Of a stretch of DNA of 64,000 bases, positions 53,935-64,000 are shown piece after piece. The DNA lies in contig NZ_POVL01000015.1 of NCBI RefSeq assembly GCF_002939185.1, positions 1-64,000 on the forward strand, written 5' to 3'. Source of the DNA: Enterobacter sichuanensis (GTDB lineage Bacteria > Pseudomonadota > Gammaproteobacteria > Enterobacterales > Enterobacteriaceae). The notes beneath the pieces are model-generated. The model did not search any database. It was given only the letters and a program-made list of their open reading frames with translations, and was not told the origin of the DNA. The number at the start of each line of letters is the position of its first letter. Position 1 is the first letter of the stretch. The position numbers were made by a program, and so were the translations under genes.

Positions 53935-54645
53935 CGCCAGCTGTGGATGGACAACTTCGTGGCTCAGCGGCTTGCTGACCACGTAACGGCCATCCACCAC
54001 CGAGACAACAGGCGGCTTGTGCGTCTGCTCGAAGTAGTCATAGCCTGGTTTCAGCTGTTTCCAGAAATCCGCGTAGTAAGAGTACTTGTGACGCGCCATG
54101 TTGGCATCGGTCATGCGGAACGGATAGATGCTGACCTGAACGTTAGGCTGACCAAAGACCAGCGCCCCGGTGACAAACTGGAAAATCTCATCAATGCCGG
54201 AATCGGTCATCGCGTAGCAGCCGATAGAGACGCAGGCACCGTGGATCATCAGGTATTTACCTTCATAACCGTGCGCACGGTCAAAGGCATTCGGGAAACC
54301 GATGTTGATGGCTTTATAGAAGCGGCTGTCCGGTTTGAGCTGGCTACGCTGAACGTTGTAAAACCCTTCCGGACTTTTGAAATCGCCCTGACGCTGTTTT
54401 GGCCCTAATCCACCGGAGTAGTTACATATTTTGTAGCTATCAAGCAGCTGATATGTCTCACCCATTTTTACAAACAGATCGAGAGTGCGTTCTTCCTTGA
54501 AGATCTGAATATAAACCGGCGATCCCATTAACTGCTGTTTATATTCTTTGCTGATCGGCGTCGTTGAGCTGTTACTGCTGAGCAGCCCGGCAAACGACAT
54601 GCACGGAATCAGAAGCATCGCAATGAACAATGCGATTTTACGCAT
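53905..54645 (-). CDS. yafK: YafK (DpaA), YkuD-family murein hydrolase
   Basis: The 246 residues have a signal peptide ([16 protein letters not shown]). The YkuD/L,D-transpeptidase active site reads [16 protein letters not shown], with His, Ser-x-Gly and the catalytic Cys. In E. coli this protein (DpaA, formerly LdtF) cleaves the bond between Braun lipoprotein and peptidoglycan rather than making cross-links. The gene ends within yafJ on the other strand. Confidence 0.95.
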   Translation of the reverse strand: MRKIALFIAMLLIPCMSFAGLLSSNSSTTPISKEYKQQLMGSPVYIQIFKEERTLDLFVKMGETYQLLDSYKICNYSGGLGPKQRQGDFKSPEGFYNVQRSQLKPDSRFYKAINIGFPNAFDRAHGYEGKYLMIHGACVSIGCYAMTDSGIDEIFQFVTGALVFGQPNVQVSIYPFRMTDANMARHKYSYYADFWKQLKPGYDYFEQTHKPPVVSVVDGRYVVSKPLSHEVVHPQLASNYTVPETK

Positions 54646-54943
54646 ACTACTAGTTCCTTGATAAAACCATGACCAACTTGCCAGGACGGCAAAAGAGACC
54701 CGAAATCAGATTATTCTGTTAGGAGCGCTCACATTAGCACCGCCAGAGATTTTCGCAAGAGCCGGGCGGTGAGTTTACAAATTTGTTTTACTTTATAAAC
54801 CATCGAAATCGCGTTGACTCCAGGAACTTTGCGTATTAGCTCGCAATTTGGCGCGCGTAACGGCGGATTACCTGCCCGCGAGAAGGGGAAAATGTTACAC
54901 TTCGCGCCCACTGGATTGTTGTTCATGGAAACCTGCTAACCAC

Positions 54944-56287
54944 ATGTTTAAAATCAAAAAAGGACTTGATCTGCCGATTGCAGGCGTGCCAGAGCAGCAC
55001 GTTTCGACAGGCGCAAGTGTCCGTCATGTCGCCATTGTGGGCGACGACTACCTGGGAATGCGTCCTTCAATGCGGGTAGAGGAAGGCGATCGCGTTATCA
55101 AAGGCCAGGCACTCTTTGAGGACAAAAAAAATCCCGGCGTGATGTTCACCGCACCCGCGAGCGGTACCGTAGTGGCGATCAACCGTGGCGAACGGCGCGT
55201 TCTGCAGTCGGTGGTTATCCGCATTGAAGGCGATGAGCAGTGTGAATTCGCCCATTACGACACCGCAGATCTCGCCTCGCTAAGCCGCGACGTTGTTCAG
55301 GCTCAGCTTCTGGCGTCCGGTTTATGGACCGCGCTTCGTACGCGTCCTTTCAGCAAATCCCCTGTTCCGGGTACGGAGCCGGCCGCGATTTTCGTGACGG
55401 CAATGGACACCAACCCGCTCAGCGTGGATCCACAACCGGTTATTCTGGCGCAGCGTACAGCCTTTGATGCCGGACTGACCCTTTTAACCCGCCTGACGTC
55501 GGGGAAAGTCCACGTTTGCCAGGCCGGCGGCGGTAAGCTCGGCGGCCATCCGCAGGGGCAGGTTACGTTTAATACGTTTGCGGGTCCGCATCCGGCGGGG
55601 CTGGTCGGGACGCACATCCACTTCCTTGAGCCGGTAAGCCTGACAAAACAGGTCTGGCATCTTAACTATCAGGATGTTATTGCCATCGGTAAGCTCTTCA
55701 CCACCGGTGAACTGAGTGCGGAACGCGTCATTGCGATTGGCGGGCCGCAGGCTAAGCATCCTCGTCTGGTGAAAACCCTGCTGGGCGCAGACATCAATGA
55801 ACTGCTGGTGGGTGAAATCAAAGAGGGCGAAAACCGCCTGATTTCCGGTTCGGTGCTCAGCGGCCGCCATGCTGTTGATGCGCACGCGTATCTGGGACGT
55901 TTCCATTTGCAGGTGAGCATTGTGCAGGAAGGTCGAGACAAAGAGCTGTTCGGCTGGGTACTGCCCGGTGCGGAAAAATATTCCGTTACCCGTACCACGT
56001 TAGGTCACTTCCTGCGTAACAGGCTGTTTAACTTCTCGACCACTACGCACGGTGGCGAGCGCGCCATGGTCCCGATTGGCAACTACGAGCGCGTCATGCC
56101 GCTGGATATTCTGCCAACCATGCTGCTGCGCGATCTGCTCGCTGGCGATACCGACAGCGCGCAGGCGCTGGGCTGTCTTGAGCTTGACGAAGAAGATCTG
56201 GCGCTCTGTACCTATGTCTGTCCGGGAAAATACGAATATGGACCCGTATTGCGCGAGGTGTTAACCCGCATTGAGCAGGAAGGATAA
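54944..56287 (+). CDS. nqrA: NqrA, Na+-translocating NADH:quinone reductase subunit A
   Basis: About 447 residues from [20 protein letters not shown]; the ATG at 54944 matches the family start, and the longer frame from 54848 is not needed. Segments such as [20 protein letters not shown] and [19 protein letters not shown] are characteristic. It is a cytoplasmic subunit of the sodium-pumping respiratory complex and is involved in the quinone end of the path. It is the first gene of nqrABCDEF-nqrM. The 54646-54943 gap upstream holds the divergent yafK and nqr promoters. Confidence 0.97.
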   Translation: MFKIKKGLDLPIAGVPEQHVSTGASVRHVAIVGDDYLGMRPSMRVEEGDRVIKGQALFEDKKNPGVMFTAPASGTVVAINRGERRVLQSVVIRIEGDEQCEFAHYDTADLASLSRDVVQAQLLASGLWTALRTRPFSKSPVPGTEPAAIFVTAMDTNPLSVDPQPVILAQRTAFDAGLTLLTRLTSGKVHVCQAGGGKLGGHPQGQVTFNTFAGPHPAGLVGTHIHFLEPVSLTKQVWHLNYQDVIAIGKLFTTGELSAERVIAIGGPQAKHPRLVKTLLGADINELLVGEIKEGENRLISGSVLSGRHAVDAHAYLGRFHLQVSIVQEGRDKELFGWVLPGAEKYSVTRTTLGHFLRNRLFNFSTTTHGGERAMVPIGNYERVMPLDILPTMLLRDLLAGDTDSAQALGCLELDEEDLALCTYVCPGKYEYGPVLREVLTRIEQEG

Positions 56288-56290
56288 CCG

Positions 56291-57526
56291 ATGGGCTTAA
56301 AACACCTCTTTGAAAAAATTGAGCCGCACTTTACCGAAGGGAAGCTCAAAAAGTACTACCCGCTGTATGAAGCAACGGCGACCATTTTCTATACGCCGGG
56401 GCTGGTGACGAAAGGGGCGGCGCACGTTCGTGACGCCATCGACCTTAAGCGGATGATGATCCTGGTCTGGTTTGCGGTTTTCCCGGCGATGTTCTGGGGG
56501 ATGTACAACGTCGGTCTGCAGACCATTCCGGCGCTGCACCATATGTATGATGCACAGCAGCTGGCGCAGGTGCTCCAGTCAGACTGGCACTACCGTCTGG
56601 CCCAGTCGTTGGGTGTGAGCTTTGCGCCAGACGCAGGCTGGGTGAGCATGATGACGCTGGGGGCGGTGTTCTTCCTGCCGATTTACCTCACGGTCTTTAT
56701 CGTGGGCGGCTTCTGGGAAGTGCTGTTCGCCATTATTCGTAAACATGAGATCAACGAAGGCTTCTTCGTGACCTCCATTCTGTTTGCCCTGATTGTCCCA
56801 CCCACCTTACCACTCTGGCAGGCGGCGCTGGGCATCAGTTTCGGCGTGGTGATTGCCAAAGAGATCTTCGGCGGCACCGGGCGTAACTTCCTCAACCCGG
56901 CACTGGCGGGGCGAGCGTTTCTGTTCTTTGCGTATCCGGCCCAAATTTCGGGTGACCTGGTATGGACAGCGGCCGACGGTTTTTCCGGCGCGACGCCGCT
57001 TTCACAGTGGGCGGCACACGGCGGCGAAACGCTGGTCAACAACGCCACAGGCCAGCCTGTCACCTGGTTTGACGCCTTTATTGGCAACATACCGGGCTCC
57101 ATCGGGGAAGTCTCCACGCTGATGATTTTGATTGGCGGGGCGATCATCCTGTTTGGACGCGTGGCCTCCTGGCGAATTGTGGCTGGCGTGATGATCGGCA
57201 TGGCGCTGACCGCCACGATGTTCAATGTTATCGGTTCGACCACCAACCCGATGTTCTCCATGCCCTGGTACTGGCATCTGGTACTGGGTGGCTTCGCGTT
57301 CGGCATGATGTTTATGGCAACCGATCCTGTCTCTGCCTCGTTTACGGACAAAGGTAAATGGAGCTATGGCGTACTCATTGGCGCGATGTGTGTCTTGATC
57401 CGCGTGGTTAACCCGGCGTACCCGGAAGGGATGATGCTGGCCATTCTGTTTGCCAATCTGTTTGCGCCACTCTTCGATTACCTGGTGGTGCGGGCCAACA
57501 TTAAGCGGAGGAAAGCGCGTGGCTGA
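56291..57526 (+). CDS. nqrB: NqrB, membrane subunit with covalent FMN
   Basis: A polytopic membrane protein of 411 residues. The covalent FMN site is the Thr of [13 protein letters not shown]. The [20 protein letters not shown] segment is family-typical. It is a main part of the sodium channel and the riboflavin site. It begins 3 nt after nqrA, and nqrC overlaps its end. Confidence 0.97.
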   Translation: MGLKHLFEKIEPHFTEGKLKKYYPLYEATATIFYTPGLVTKGAAHVRDAIDLKRMMILVWFAVFPAMFWGMYNVGLQTIPALHHMYDAQQLAQVLQSDWHYRLAQSLGVSFAPDAGWVSMMTLGAVFFLPIYLTVFIVGGFWEVLFAIIRKHEINEGFFVTSILFALIVPPTLPLWQAALGISFGVVIAKEIFGGTGRNFLNPALAGRAFLFFAYPAQISGDLVWTAADGFSGATPLSQWAAHGGETLVNNATGQPVTWFDAFIGNIPGSIGEVSTLMILIGGAIILFGRVASWRIVAGVMIGMALTATMFNVIGSTTNPMFSMPWYWHLVLGGFAFGMMFMATDPVSASFTDKGKWSYGVLIGAMCVLIRVVNPAYPEGMMLAILFANLFAPLFDYLVVRANIKRRKARG

Positions 57527-58313
57527 GGTTAAAAATAACGACAGCATCAGCAAAACGCTGCTGGTGGTGCTGGTGCTCTGTCTGGTCTGTTCGATTGTCG
57601 TGGCCGGCTCTGCCGTGGGGTTAAAATCCCTGCAGCAGGCGCAACGTGCGCTGGATAAACAGCGCAATATCCTGGCCGTTGCCGGGCTGATGCAGGAAGG
57701 GATGAGTGCAGACGACGTCTCGGCGGTCTTTGCGGAGCGTATCTCGCCGCGTCTGGTGGATTTAAAAACCGGACAACTGCTGGATAAAGACCCGGCGAAG
57801 TATAACCAGGCGCTGGCGCTGAAAGATCCGCAGATGAGCCTGACGCTGGACGCGTCACAGGATCCGGCTGGCATTAAGCGTCGCAGCAATCTTGCTGAAA
57901 TTTATCTCGTTCGTGATGCCCAAAAACGCGTTCAGGAAGTGGTGCTTCCTGTCTACGGTAACGGCCTGTGGTCAATGATGTATGCCTTTGTGGCCCTGGA
58001 TACGGATGGTCGCACCGTAAAAGGCATCACGTACTACGACCAGGGGGAAACGCCGGGTCTGGGTGGCGAAGTGGAAAACCCGAACTGGCGGGCACAGTTT
58101 ATCGGCAAGAAAGTGCTTGATGACAACGGGCTGCCCGCGCTGAAAGTGATGAAAGGGGCGGCACGTCCCGGTGACGACTACGCGGTAGACGGGCTGTCCG
58201 GCGCCACGCTCACCTCAAAAGGCGTGCAGCACAGTTTTGATTTCTGGATGGGCGAGTTGGGCTTTGGGCCTTTCCTGAAAAACGTACGTGAAGGAGCGCT
58301 GAACAATGGCTGA
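57519..58313 (+). CDS. nqrC: NqrC, periplasm-facing FMN subunit
   Basis: About 264 residues. I chose the GTG at 57519, which has GGAGGAAA just upstream and overlaps the nqrB stop codon by 8 nt, as in other nqr operons. One N-terminal membrane helix ([19 protein letters not shown]) anchors a periplasmic domain with the second covalent FMN Thr in [14 protein letters not shown]. The FMN is attached by ApbE, which is not encoded here. Confidence 0.96.
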   Translation: MAEVKNNDSISKTLLVVLVLCLVCSIVVAGSAVGLKSLQQAQRALDKQRNILAVAGLMQEGMSADDVSAVFAERISPRLVDLKTGQLLDKDPAKYNQALALKDPQMSLTLDASQDPAGIKRRSNLAEIYLVRDAQKRVQEVVLPVYGNGLWSMMYAFVALDTDGRTVKGITYYDQGETPGLGGEVENPNWRAQFIGKKVLDDNGLPALKVMKGAARPGDDYAVDGLSGATLTSKGVQHSFDFWMGELGFGPFLKNVREGALNNG

Positions 58314-58944
58314 TACCGGTGAACTGAAAGAAGTCAAAAAGGTTCTCATTGGCCCACTGCTCGCCAATAACCCGATAACGCTGCAGGTGCTGGGCGTCTG
58401 TTCAGCCCTGGCAGTAACGACCAAGCTGGAAACGGCGGTGGTGATGACGCTGGCGGTAACGCTGGTAACCGCGTTTTCCAGCATGTTTATCTCCATGATC
58501 CGCCACCACATTCCCAACAGCGTGAGGATCATCGTGCAGATGGCAATCATCGCCTCGCTGGTGATCGTGGTCGATCAGCTGCTGCGCGCCTTCGCCTATG
58601 AAACCTCGAAACAGCTCTCGGTGTTTGTCGGGCTTATCATCACCAACTGTATCGTGATGGGGCGTGCGGAAGCCTACGCCATGAAAATGCCGCCGCTGGC
58701 GAGCTTTATGGACGGTATCGGCAACGGCCTCGGCTATGGTGTGATCCTGCTGACCGTGGGGTTCCTGCGTGAGCTTATTGGCAGCGGTAAATTATTTGGC
58801 ATCACGGTGCTGGAGACGGTGCAAAACGGCGGCTGGTATCTGCCAAACGGCCTGTTCCTGCTGGCCCCTAGCGCATTTTTCATTATCGGTTTGTTGATCT
58901 GGCTGATTCGTACGTTGAGACCAGAACAGCAGGAAAAGGAGTAA
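58306..58944 (+). CDS. nqrD: NqrD, membrane subunit
   Basis: The 212 residues have six predicted membrane helices and the paired sequence [20 protein letters not shown], with the conserved membrane Cys that takes part in the NqrD/NqrE iron centre. It overlaps nqrC by 8 nt. Confidence 0.96.
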   Translation: MADTGELKEVKKVLIGPLLANNPITLQVLGVCSALAVTTKLETAVVMTLAVTLVTAFSSMFISMIRHHIPNSVRIIVQMAIIASLVIVVDQLLRAFAYETSKQLSVFVGLIITNCIVMGRAEAYAMKMPPLASFMDGIGNGLGYGVILLTVGFLRELIGSGKLFGITVLETVQNGGWYLPNGLFLLAPSAFFIIGLLIWLIRTLRPEQQEKE

Positions 58945-58950
58945 CCGACG

Positions 58951-59547
58951 ATGGCTCATTACCTGAGTTTGTTTGTGCGGGCGGTGTTTGTTGAAAACAT
59001 GGCGCTCGCGTTTTTCCTCGGCATGTGTACGTTCCTTGCGGTGTCCAAAAAAGTGTCGACGGCATTTGGGCTGGGCGTGGCGGTCACCGTGGTGCTCGGC
59101 TTATCGGTGCCGATCAACAACCTGGTGTATAACTTCGTGCTGCGGGACGGCGCGCTGGTAGAGGGCGTTGATCTCAGCTTCCTGAACTTCATCACCTTTA
59201 TTGGTGTGATTGCCGCGCTGGTGCAAATCCTGGAGATGATCCTCGATAAGTACTTCCCGTCACTCTACAACGCGCTGGGGATCTTCCTGCCGCTGATCGC
59301 GGTGAACTGCGCCATCTTCGGCGGCGTTTCGTTTATGGTTCAGCGTGATTACAACTTCAGTGAGTCCGTGGTGTACGGCTTCGGTTCCGGCATCGGCTGG
59401 ATGCTGGCGATTGTCACCATGGCGGGGATCCGCGAAAAAATGAAATATGCCAACGTGCCTGCAGGGCTGCGTGGCTTAGGGATCACCTTTATCACCACCG
59501 GGCTGATGGCGCTGGGCTTTATGTCCTTCTCCGGTGTGCAGCTATAA
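58951..59547 (+). CDS. nqrE: NqrE, membrane subunit
   Basis: The 198 residues are a homologue of NqrD in inverted topology. The conserved membrane Cys lies in [15 protein letters not shown], with another in [14 protein letters not shown]. It helps form the intramembrane iron centre and the sodium path. It begins 6 nt after nqrD. Confidence 0.96.
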   Translation: MAHYLSLFVRAVFVENMALAFFLGMCTFLAVSKKVSTAFGLGVAVTVVLGLSVPINNLVYNFVLRDGALVEGVDLSFLNFITFIGVIAALVQILEMILDKYFPSLYNALGIFLPLIAVNCAIFGGVSFMVQRDYNFSESVVYGFGSGIGWMLAIVTMAGIREKMKYANVPAGLRGLGITFITTGLMALGFMSFSGVQL

Positions 59548-59557
59548 GGGCTAACAG

Positions 59558-60781
59558 ATGGAAATAATACTTGGCGTGGTGATGTTCACGCTGATTGTAC
59601 TGGTGCTGTCAGGGCTTATTCTGGCGGCGCGTGCGAAGCTGGTGAATTCCGGCGACGTAGTGATTGATATTAACGACGAGCCGCAGAATCAGATCCGCAC
59701 CCCGGCGGGGGATAAGCTGCTCAATACGCTCTCGGGTAACGGCATTTTTGTCTCCTCAGCGTGCGGCGGCGGCGGCTCCTGCGGGCAGTGCCGCGTGACG
59801 GTAAAAGAGGGCGGCGGCGATATCCTGCCAACCGAGCTGGCGCATATCACCAAACGTGAGGCAAAAGAGGGCTGCCGTCTGGCCTGCCAGGTCGCGGTGC
59901 GTCAGAACATGAAGATTGAGCTGCCGGAGGAAATTTTCGGCGTCAAAAAATGGGAGTGCGAGGTTATCTCTAATGATAACAAAGCCACCTTTATTAAAGA
60001 GCTGAAGCTGCGGGTGCCGGAAGGGGAAGATGTCCCGTTCCGCGCCGGGGGATACATTCAGATTGAATGTCCGGCGCACACCGTGGCGTATGCGGACTTT
60101 GACGTTCCGCAGGCGTATCGCGCCGACTGGGACAAATTTAATCTTTTCCGCTTTGTGTCGGAGGTGAAAGAGCCGACGCTGCGTGCCTACTCAATGGCCA
60201 ACTACCCGGAAGAGAAGGGCATTATCATGCTCAACGTGCGTATTGCCACGCCACCGCCGAACGTGCCGGATGCCCCGCCGGGCGTCATGTCGTCGTACAT
60301 CTGGTCCCTGAAGCCGGGCGATAAGGTAACGATCTCCGGCCCGTTCGGAGAGTTTTTTGCCAAAGATACCGACGCGGAAATGGTGTTTATCGGCGGCGGT
60401 GCCGGTATGGCCCCGATGCGCTCGCACATCTTTGACCAGCTCAAACGACTGGGCAGCCAGCGTAAGATCAGCTTCTGGTACGGTGCGCGCTCCCTGCGCG
60501 AAATGTTCTATGACGATGAGTTTGAACAGCTGGCGCGTGAAAATCCGAACTTTACCTTCCATGTGGCGCTCTCCGATCCACAGCCGGAAGATAACTGGAC
60601 GGGCTATACCGGGTTCATCCATAACGTGCTGTATGAAAACTACCTTAAACAGCATCCGGCACCGGAAGACTGCGAGTTCTATATGTGTGGGCCGCCGATG
60701 ATGAATGCTGCCGTGATTAAGATGCTGAAAGATCTCGGTGTGGAAGATGAGAACATCCTGCTCGATGACTTTGGAGGCTGA
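59558..60781 (+). CDS. nqrF: NqrF, NADH-oxidising subunit
   Basis: The 407 residues have an N-terminal membrane helix ([19 protein letters not shown]), then a 2Fe-2S ferredoxin domain ([14 protein letters not shown] and later GCRLACQV supply the four Cys). The FAD domain ([14 protein letters not shown]) and NADH domain ([27 protein letters not shown]) complete it. It is the electron entry subunit. Confidence 0.97.
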   Translation: MEIILGVVMFTLIVLVLSGLILAARAKLVNSGDVVIDINDEPQNQIRTPAGDKLLNTLSGNGIFVSSACGGGGSCGQCRVTVKEGGGDILPTELAHITKREAKEGCRLACQVAVRQNMKIELPEEIFGVKKWECEVISNDNKATFIKELKLRVPEGEDVPFRAGGYIQIECPAHTVAYADFDVPQAYRADWDKFNLFRFVSEVKEPTLRAYSMANYPEEKGIIMLNVRIATPPPNVPDAPPGVMSSYIWSLKPGDKVTISGPFGEFFAKDTDAEMVFIGGGAGMAPMRSHIFDQLKRLGSQRKISFWYGARSLREMFYDDEFEQLARENPNFTFHVALSDPQPEDNWTGYTGFIHNVLYENYLKQHPAPEDCEFYMCGPPMMNAAVIKMLKDLGVEDENILLDDFGG

Positions 60782-60783
60782 TG

Positions 60784-60984
60784 ATGCTGACCTTTCTGGC
60801 TACCTTCGTGGTTTTCGTGCTAGTCATTTTCGGCATGGCGTTAGGCTGGATCGTTAAGCGGAAAAGCCTTCAGGGCAGCTGCGGCGGCATTACTTCCATT
60901 GGGATGGAAAAGGTGTGCGACTGCCCGGAACCGTGCGATGCGCGTAAAAAACGGATGGCCCGCGAACAGCAGCGCATTATTTAG
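60784..60984 (+). CDS. nqrM: NqrM, iron-delivery/maturation factor of NQR
   Basis: A small protein of about 66 residues with one membrane helix (LATFVVFVLVIFGMALGWIV) and a Cys-rich tail (GSCGGITSIGMEKVCDCPEP then CDARKKR). This matches NqrM, needed to assemble the membrane iron centre of NQR. The second ATG (60784) lies 6 nt after GGAGG; the first (60781) overlaps the nqrF stop codon. Confidence 0.92.
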   Translation: MLTFLATFVVFVLVIFGMALGWIVKRKSLQGSCGGITSIGMEKVCDCPEPCDARKKRMAREQQRII

Positions 60985-60992
60985 TCTGGTAG

Positions 60993-61020
60993 GTCGGGTA
61001 AGGCGAAGCCGCCACCCGGC
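60993..61020. repeat. REP-type palindromic element
   Basis: GTCGGGTAAGGCG, an AAGC loop and CGCCACCCGGC form the imperfect GC-rich hairpin typical of enterobacterial REP sequences. It lies just after nqrM. Confidence 0.8.
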
Positions 61021-61055
61021 GTTCTTATATCCACTTCTCAACCCTCATTTATTTA

Positions 61056-61071
61056 CTGTATACTTATCCAG
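61056..61071 (+). promoter_or_regulatory. LexA box of dinB
   Basis: CTGTATACTTATCCAG is nearly identical to the E. coli dinB SOS box, 20 bp before the dinB start. It should put dinB under LexA repression and DNA-damage induction. Confidence 0.9.
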
Positions 61072-61090
61072 TGATGAGTGAGGGCTTACT

Positions 61091-62149
61091 ATGCGCAAAA
61101 TAATCCATGTTGATATGGACTGCTTTTTTGCCGCAGTGGAGATGCGTGACAACCCGGCGCTGCGGGATATCCCCATTGCGATAGGCGGCAGCCGCGTTCA
61201 GCGGGGGGTCATCAGCACCGCTAACTATCCTGCGCGCAAATATGGCGTGCGCAGCGCCATGCCGACGGCGATGGCGCTGAAGCTCTGCCCTCATCTCACG
61301 CTTTTACCCGGTCGGTTTGAGGCATACAAAGAAGCCTCAAACCATATCCGTGAAATCTTCTCCCGTTATACCTCCCTGATAGAGCCGCTGTCGCTGGACG
61401 AGGCCTATCTGGATGTTACCGACAGCGTGCACTGTCACGGCTCCGCCACGCTGATGGCGCAGGAGATCCGTCAGACAATTTTCAACGAGCTCAATCTGAC
61501 AGCATCGGCGGGCGTGGCCCCCGTAAAATTCCTCGCCAAAATTGCCTCCGATTTAAATAAGCCCAACGGCCAGTACGTTATTACCCCGGAAGAGGTGCCT
61601 GCGTTTTTAAAAACGCTGCCGCTTGGCAAAATTCCCGGGGTGGGAAAAGTCTCTGCCGCAAAGCTGGAAAGTATGGGATTACGCACCTGCGAAGATGTGC
61701 AGCGCAGCGACCTGGCCATGCTGCTCAAACGCTTTGGGAAGTTTGGCCGCGTGCTGTGGGAGCGCAGCCAGGGGATTGACGATCGCGATGTGAACAGCGA
61801 ACGGTTACGGAAATCCGTCGGCGTTGAGCGAACCCTCAGTGAAGATATTCATGACTGGTCCGAATGCGAGTTTATTATCACAGAACAGCTCTACCCGGAG
61901 CTGGAACGTCGCTTAATCAAGGTGAAGCCGGACCTGCTTATTGCACGACAGGGCATCAAGCTGAAATTCAATGACTTTCAGCAGACTACGCAGGAACACG
62001 TCTGGCCGCGTCTGAATAAAGACGATCTCATTGCGACGGCGAAAAAGGCCTGGGATGAGCGGCGGGCAGGGCGCGGTGTCAGGCTGGTGGGGTTGCACGT
62101 CACGTTGCTGGATCCGCAGTTAGAGCGACAGCTGGTATTGGGCCTGTAA
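61091..62149 (+). CDS. dinB: DinB, DNA polymerase IV
   Basis: The 352 residues are about the E. coli length. The Y-family catalytic acids are in [13 protein letters not shown] and SLDEAYLDV. The steric gate/finger segment [20 protein letters not shown] and the helix-hairpin-helix [13 protein letters not shown] are present. A C-terminal QLVLGL supplies the beta-clamp binding motif. It is an error-prone translesion polymerase under SOS control. Confidence 0.97.
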   Translation: MRKIIHVDMDCFFAAVEMRDNPALRDIPIAIGGSRVQRGVISTANYPARKYGVRSAMPTAMALKLCPHLTLLPGRFEAYKEASNHIREIFSRYTSLIEPLSLDEAYLDVTDSVHCHGSATLMAQEIRQTIFNELNLTASAGVAPVKFLAKIASDLNKPNGQYVITPEEVPAFLKTLPLGKIPGVGKVSAAKLESMGLRTCEDVQRSDLAMLLKRFGKFGRVLWERSQGIDDRDVNSERLRKSVGVERTLSEDIHDWSECEFIITEQLYPELERRLIKVKPDLLIARQGIKLKFNDFQQTTQEHVWPRLNKDDLIATAKKAWDERRAGRGVRLVGLHVTLLDPQLERQLVLGL

Positions 62150-62176
62150 AAAAAACCGGTGGTGCGACGTTGTTCA

Positions 62177-62208
62177 CCCTCTCCCTTTGGGAGAGGGCTG
62201 GGATGAAG
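62177..62208. repeat. Dispersed hairpin repeat, copy 2
   Basis: The same 9-bp stem and TTT loop as at 48939 (62177-62197), followed by a diverged tail. It sits between the convergent dinB and pepD, only 4 nt from the pepD stop codon. Confidence 0.8.
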
Positions 62209-62211
62209 GTA

Positions 62212-63669
62212 TTACTTAGCAGGAATCGCTTTCAGCAGTTCAGTCAGCAGGGTCCAGTAATGACCCACGCTTTCGATATGAACCTGCTCATCCGGCGAGT
62301 GCGGCCCGGTAATGGTTGGCCCGATAGAAACCATGTCCATGTCTGGATACGGTTTTTTGAACAGACCACATTCCAGACCCGCGTGGATCACCTGAATGTT
62401 CGGCGTGCTGTTGAACAGACGCTGGTAAGTTTCACGCACCAGCGCCATCACCGGCGAGCTTGCGTCCGGCTGCCAGCCCGGGTAGCTGCCTTTGGCGGAG
62501 GTTTTTGCACCGGCCAGCGTACCCAGAGATTCCAGCATGCTCACCACATACTCTTTACCGCTGTCGATAAGGGAACGGATCAGGCAGATGATTTCTGCGC
62601 TGTCGTCGCTCATGGTTACTACGCCCACGTTCAGTGAGGTTTCCACCACGCCTTTCGCCACGTCGGAGTTGCGGATCACGCCGTTTGGCGTCGCGTTCAG
62701 CAACTGAACGAAGGTGTCACGAGACTGTGCGGTCAGCGCGGCTTTATCCGTTGAGACGGATTCCAGCACCACGGTCAGGTTTTTCTCTTTCGCGGACAGT
62801 TCGTTTTTCAGGATATCCAGGTAAACGCTGGAGAGTTTTTTCAGCTCGTCCGCTTTTGCGGCCGGTACAGCGACAGTCGCGAAGGCTTCACGCGGGATCG
62901 CGTTACGCAGCGTACCGCCGTTGAAATCCACCAGACGCAGATCCAGCTCAGCCGCGTGGCCTGCCAGGAAGCGCGCCAGCAGTTTGTTGGCGTTGCCCAG
63001 ACCCAGGTGAATATCACCGCCGGAGTGGCCGCCTTTCAGCCCTTTCAGCGTCAGCTTAAAGGTCTGGAAACCGGCAGGAATCGCTTCGCGTGACAGCGGC
63101 AGGGTAGAGATGAAATCAATCCCGCCCGCACAGCCCATGTAGATCTCGCCTTCTTCTTCGGAGTCGGTGTTGATCAGAATATCCGCCTGTAGCCAGTTCG
63201 GCTGAAGACCAAACGCCCCATCCATGCCCGCTTCTTCGGTCATGGTCAGCAGCACTTCCAGTGGACCGTGCTGAACGCTGTCGTCAGCCAGCACTGCCAG
63301 CGCGGAGGCCATACCGATTCCGTTATCTGCACCCAGGGTGGTGCCGCGCGCTTTCACCCAGTCGCCGTCGATGTAAGGCTGAATAGGATCTTTAGTGAAG
63401 TCGTGAACGGTGTCGTTGTTCTTCTGTGGCACCATGTCCAGGTGCGCCTGCAGCACAACCGGTTTACGGTTTTCCATGCCTGCGGTAGCAGGTTTGCGGA
63501 TCAGAATGTTGCCAACCTGGTCGCGTTCAGCGTGCAGACCTTTTTCCTTCGCCCAACCCATAATATGTTCGGCAAGCTGTTCTTCATGGTAGGACGGGTG
63601 TGGAATGGAGCAGATTTTGGCAAAAATATCCCACAGCGGCTGCGGAGATAGTTGAGACAGTTCAGACAC
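62212..63669 (-). CDS. pepD: PepD, aminoacyl-histidine dipeptidase
   Basis: About 485 residues. I chose the GTG at 63669 (SELSQLSPQPLWDIF), with AGGAG upstream, which matches the E. coli start; the longer frame to 63714 is not supported. M20 metallopeptidase metal ligands are in VLQAHLDMV, TLGADNGIG, MTEEAGMDG and NTDSEEEGE. It hydrolyses Xaa-His dipeptides such as carnosine in the cytoplasm. Confidence 0.97.
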   Translation of the reverse strand: MSELSQLSPQPLWDIFAKICSIPHPSYHEEQLAEHIMGWAKEKGLHAERDQVGNILIRKPATAGMENRKPVVLQAHLDMVPQKNNDTVHDFTKDPIQPYIDGDWVKARGTTLGADNGIGMASALAVLADDSVQHGPLEVLLTMTEEAGMDGAFGLQPNWLQADILINTDSEEEGEIYMGCAGGIDFISTLPLSREAIPAGFQTFKLTLKGLKGGHSGGDIHLGLGNANKLLARFLAGHAAELDLRLVDFNGGTLRNAIPREAFATVAVPAAKADELKKLSSVYLDILKNELSAKEKNLTVVLESVSTDKAALTAQSRDTFVQLLNATPNGVIRNSDVAKGVVETSLNVGVVTMSDDSAEIICLIRSLIDSGKEYVVSMLESLGTLAGAKTSAKGSYPGWQPDASSPVMALVRETYQRLFNSTPNIQVIHAGLECGLFKKPYPDMDMVSIGPTITGPHSPDEQVHIESVGHYWTLLTELLKAIPAK

Positions 63670-63926
63670 GATAAGTCTCCTTGTCGATGCTCTGCAAACA
63701 GGGTTGCAGGTCACAGGGTTAGCAGGTTAATAGTCACCACAAGTCAGGCTTGCGAGATGAAACTGAGAATACCACTTTCTCTGCTGGCTGGTAGCATAAA
63801 GCATGTAAAAACTCAGGCAGAGGGCGCTAAACACTGGTTTTTAGTGCGTCAGATCTCTATAATCTCGCGCAACCTGGTTCACCCTCATTTTTTTAAGCCG
63901 TATATAAACAGGCTGGGACACTTCAC

Positions 63927-64000
63927 ATGAGCGAAAAATACGTCGTCACCTGGGACATGTTGCAGATCCACGCACGCAAACTGGCTGCGCGTCTGATGCC
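63927..64000 (+). CDS. gpt: Gpt, xanthine-guanine phosphoribosyltransferase, 5' part
   Basis: The first 24 codons ([20 protein letters not shown]...) match the start of E. coli Gpt almost exactly; the window ends inside the gene. It salvages guanine and xanthine. The order pepD-gpt with divergent transcription is that of E. coli. Confidence 0.93.
   Translation, partial: MSEKYVVTWDMLQIHARKLAARLM

Overview
The window looks like a chromosomal segment of an Enterobacteriaceae member close to Enterobacter, Lelliottia or Leclercia. The right part (about 49-64 kb) is core backbone: yafV, fadE, gmhA, yafJ, yafK, nqrABCDEF-nqrM, dinB, pepD and the start of gpt. The protein sequences are very close to E. 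coli where E. coli has the gene. The nqr operon between yafK and dinB, which E. coli lacks, points to an Enterobacter/Klebsiella-type genome. No tRNA, rRNA, insertion sequence, phage gene or CRISPR array was seen.

The left part (1 to about 40.4 kb) is an accessory region devoted to the cell surface. It opens inside a giant Ig-repeat adhesin with a type I secretion C-terminus. An OmpA-domain protein, a LuxR-type regulator and a divergent wza-wzb-wzc polysaccharide export operon without glycosyltransferases follow. Next comes a two-partner secretion pair (filamentous TpsA, TpsB). Directly behind tpsB is a 15-kb cluster: phosphopantetheinyl transferase, ketoreductase, dehydratase, acyl carrier protein, glycine-cleavage-T-like protein, fused ketosynthase/chain-length-factor, two more ketosynthase-fold proteins, a MacB/LolCDE-type ABC transporter, a LolA-like carrier, a predicted outer-membrane barrel, a malonyl transferase and two proteins of unknown function. 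It has no enoyl reductase, so the predicted product is an unsaturated (polyene) acyl chain moved to the outer membrane or beyond. Its gene content recalls the group B Streptococcus cyl (granadaene) operon more than a canonical aryl polyene cluster. A convergent type I secretion operon (ABC, HlyD, TolC type) follows and is the natural exporter for the adhesin at the left edge. Two paralogous LuxR-type regulators with a shared four-cysteine motif close the region.

Between 41.1 and 48.9 kb lies a tightly overlapping operon: a GntR/FadR-type regulator, a complete Dpp/Opp-type peptide ABC transporter, and a gamma-glutamyltransferase-family enzyme without a signal peptide. This suggests import and intracellular cleavage of a gamma-glutamyl or related amide compound.

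The adhesin, two-partner secretion pair, polysaccharide export genes and predicted polyene lipid may form one co-regulated envelope or biofilm island. RcsAB-like boxes in several of its promoter regions are weak support for this. All calls come from reading sequence and translations; no database search, structure prediction or composition calculation was run.
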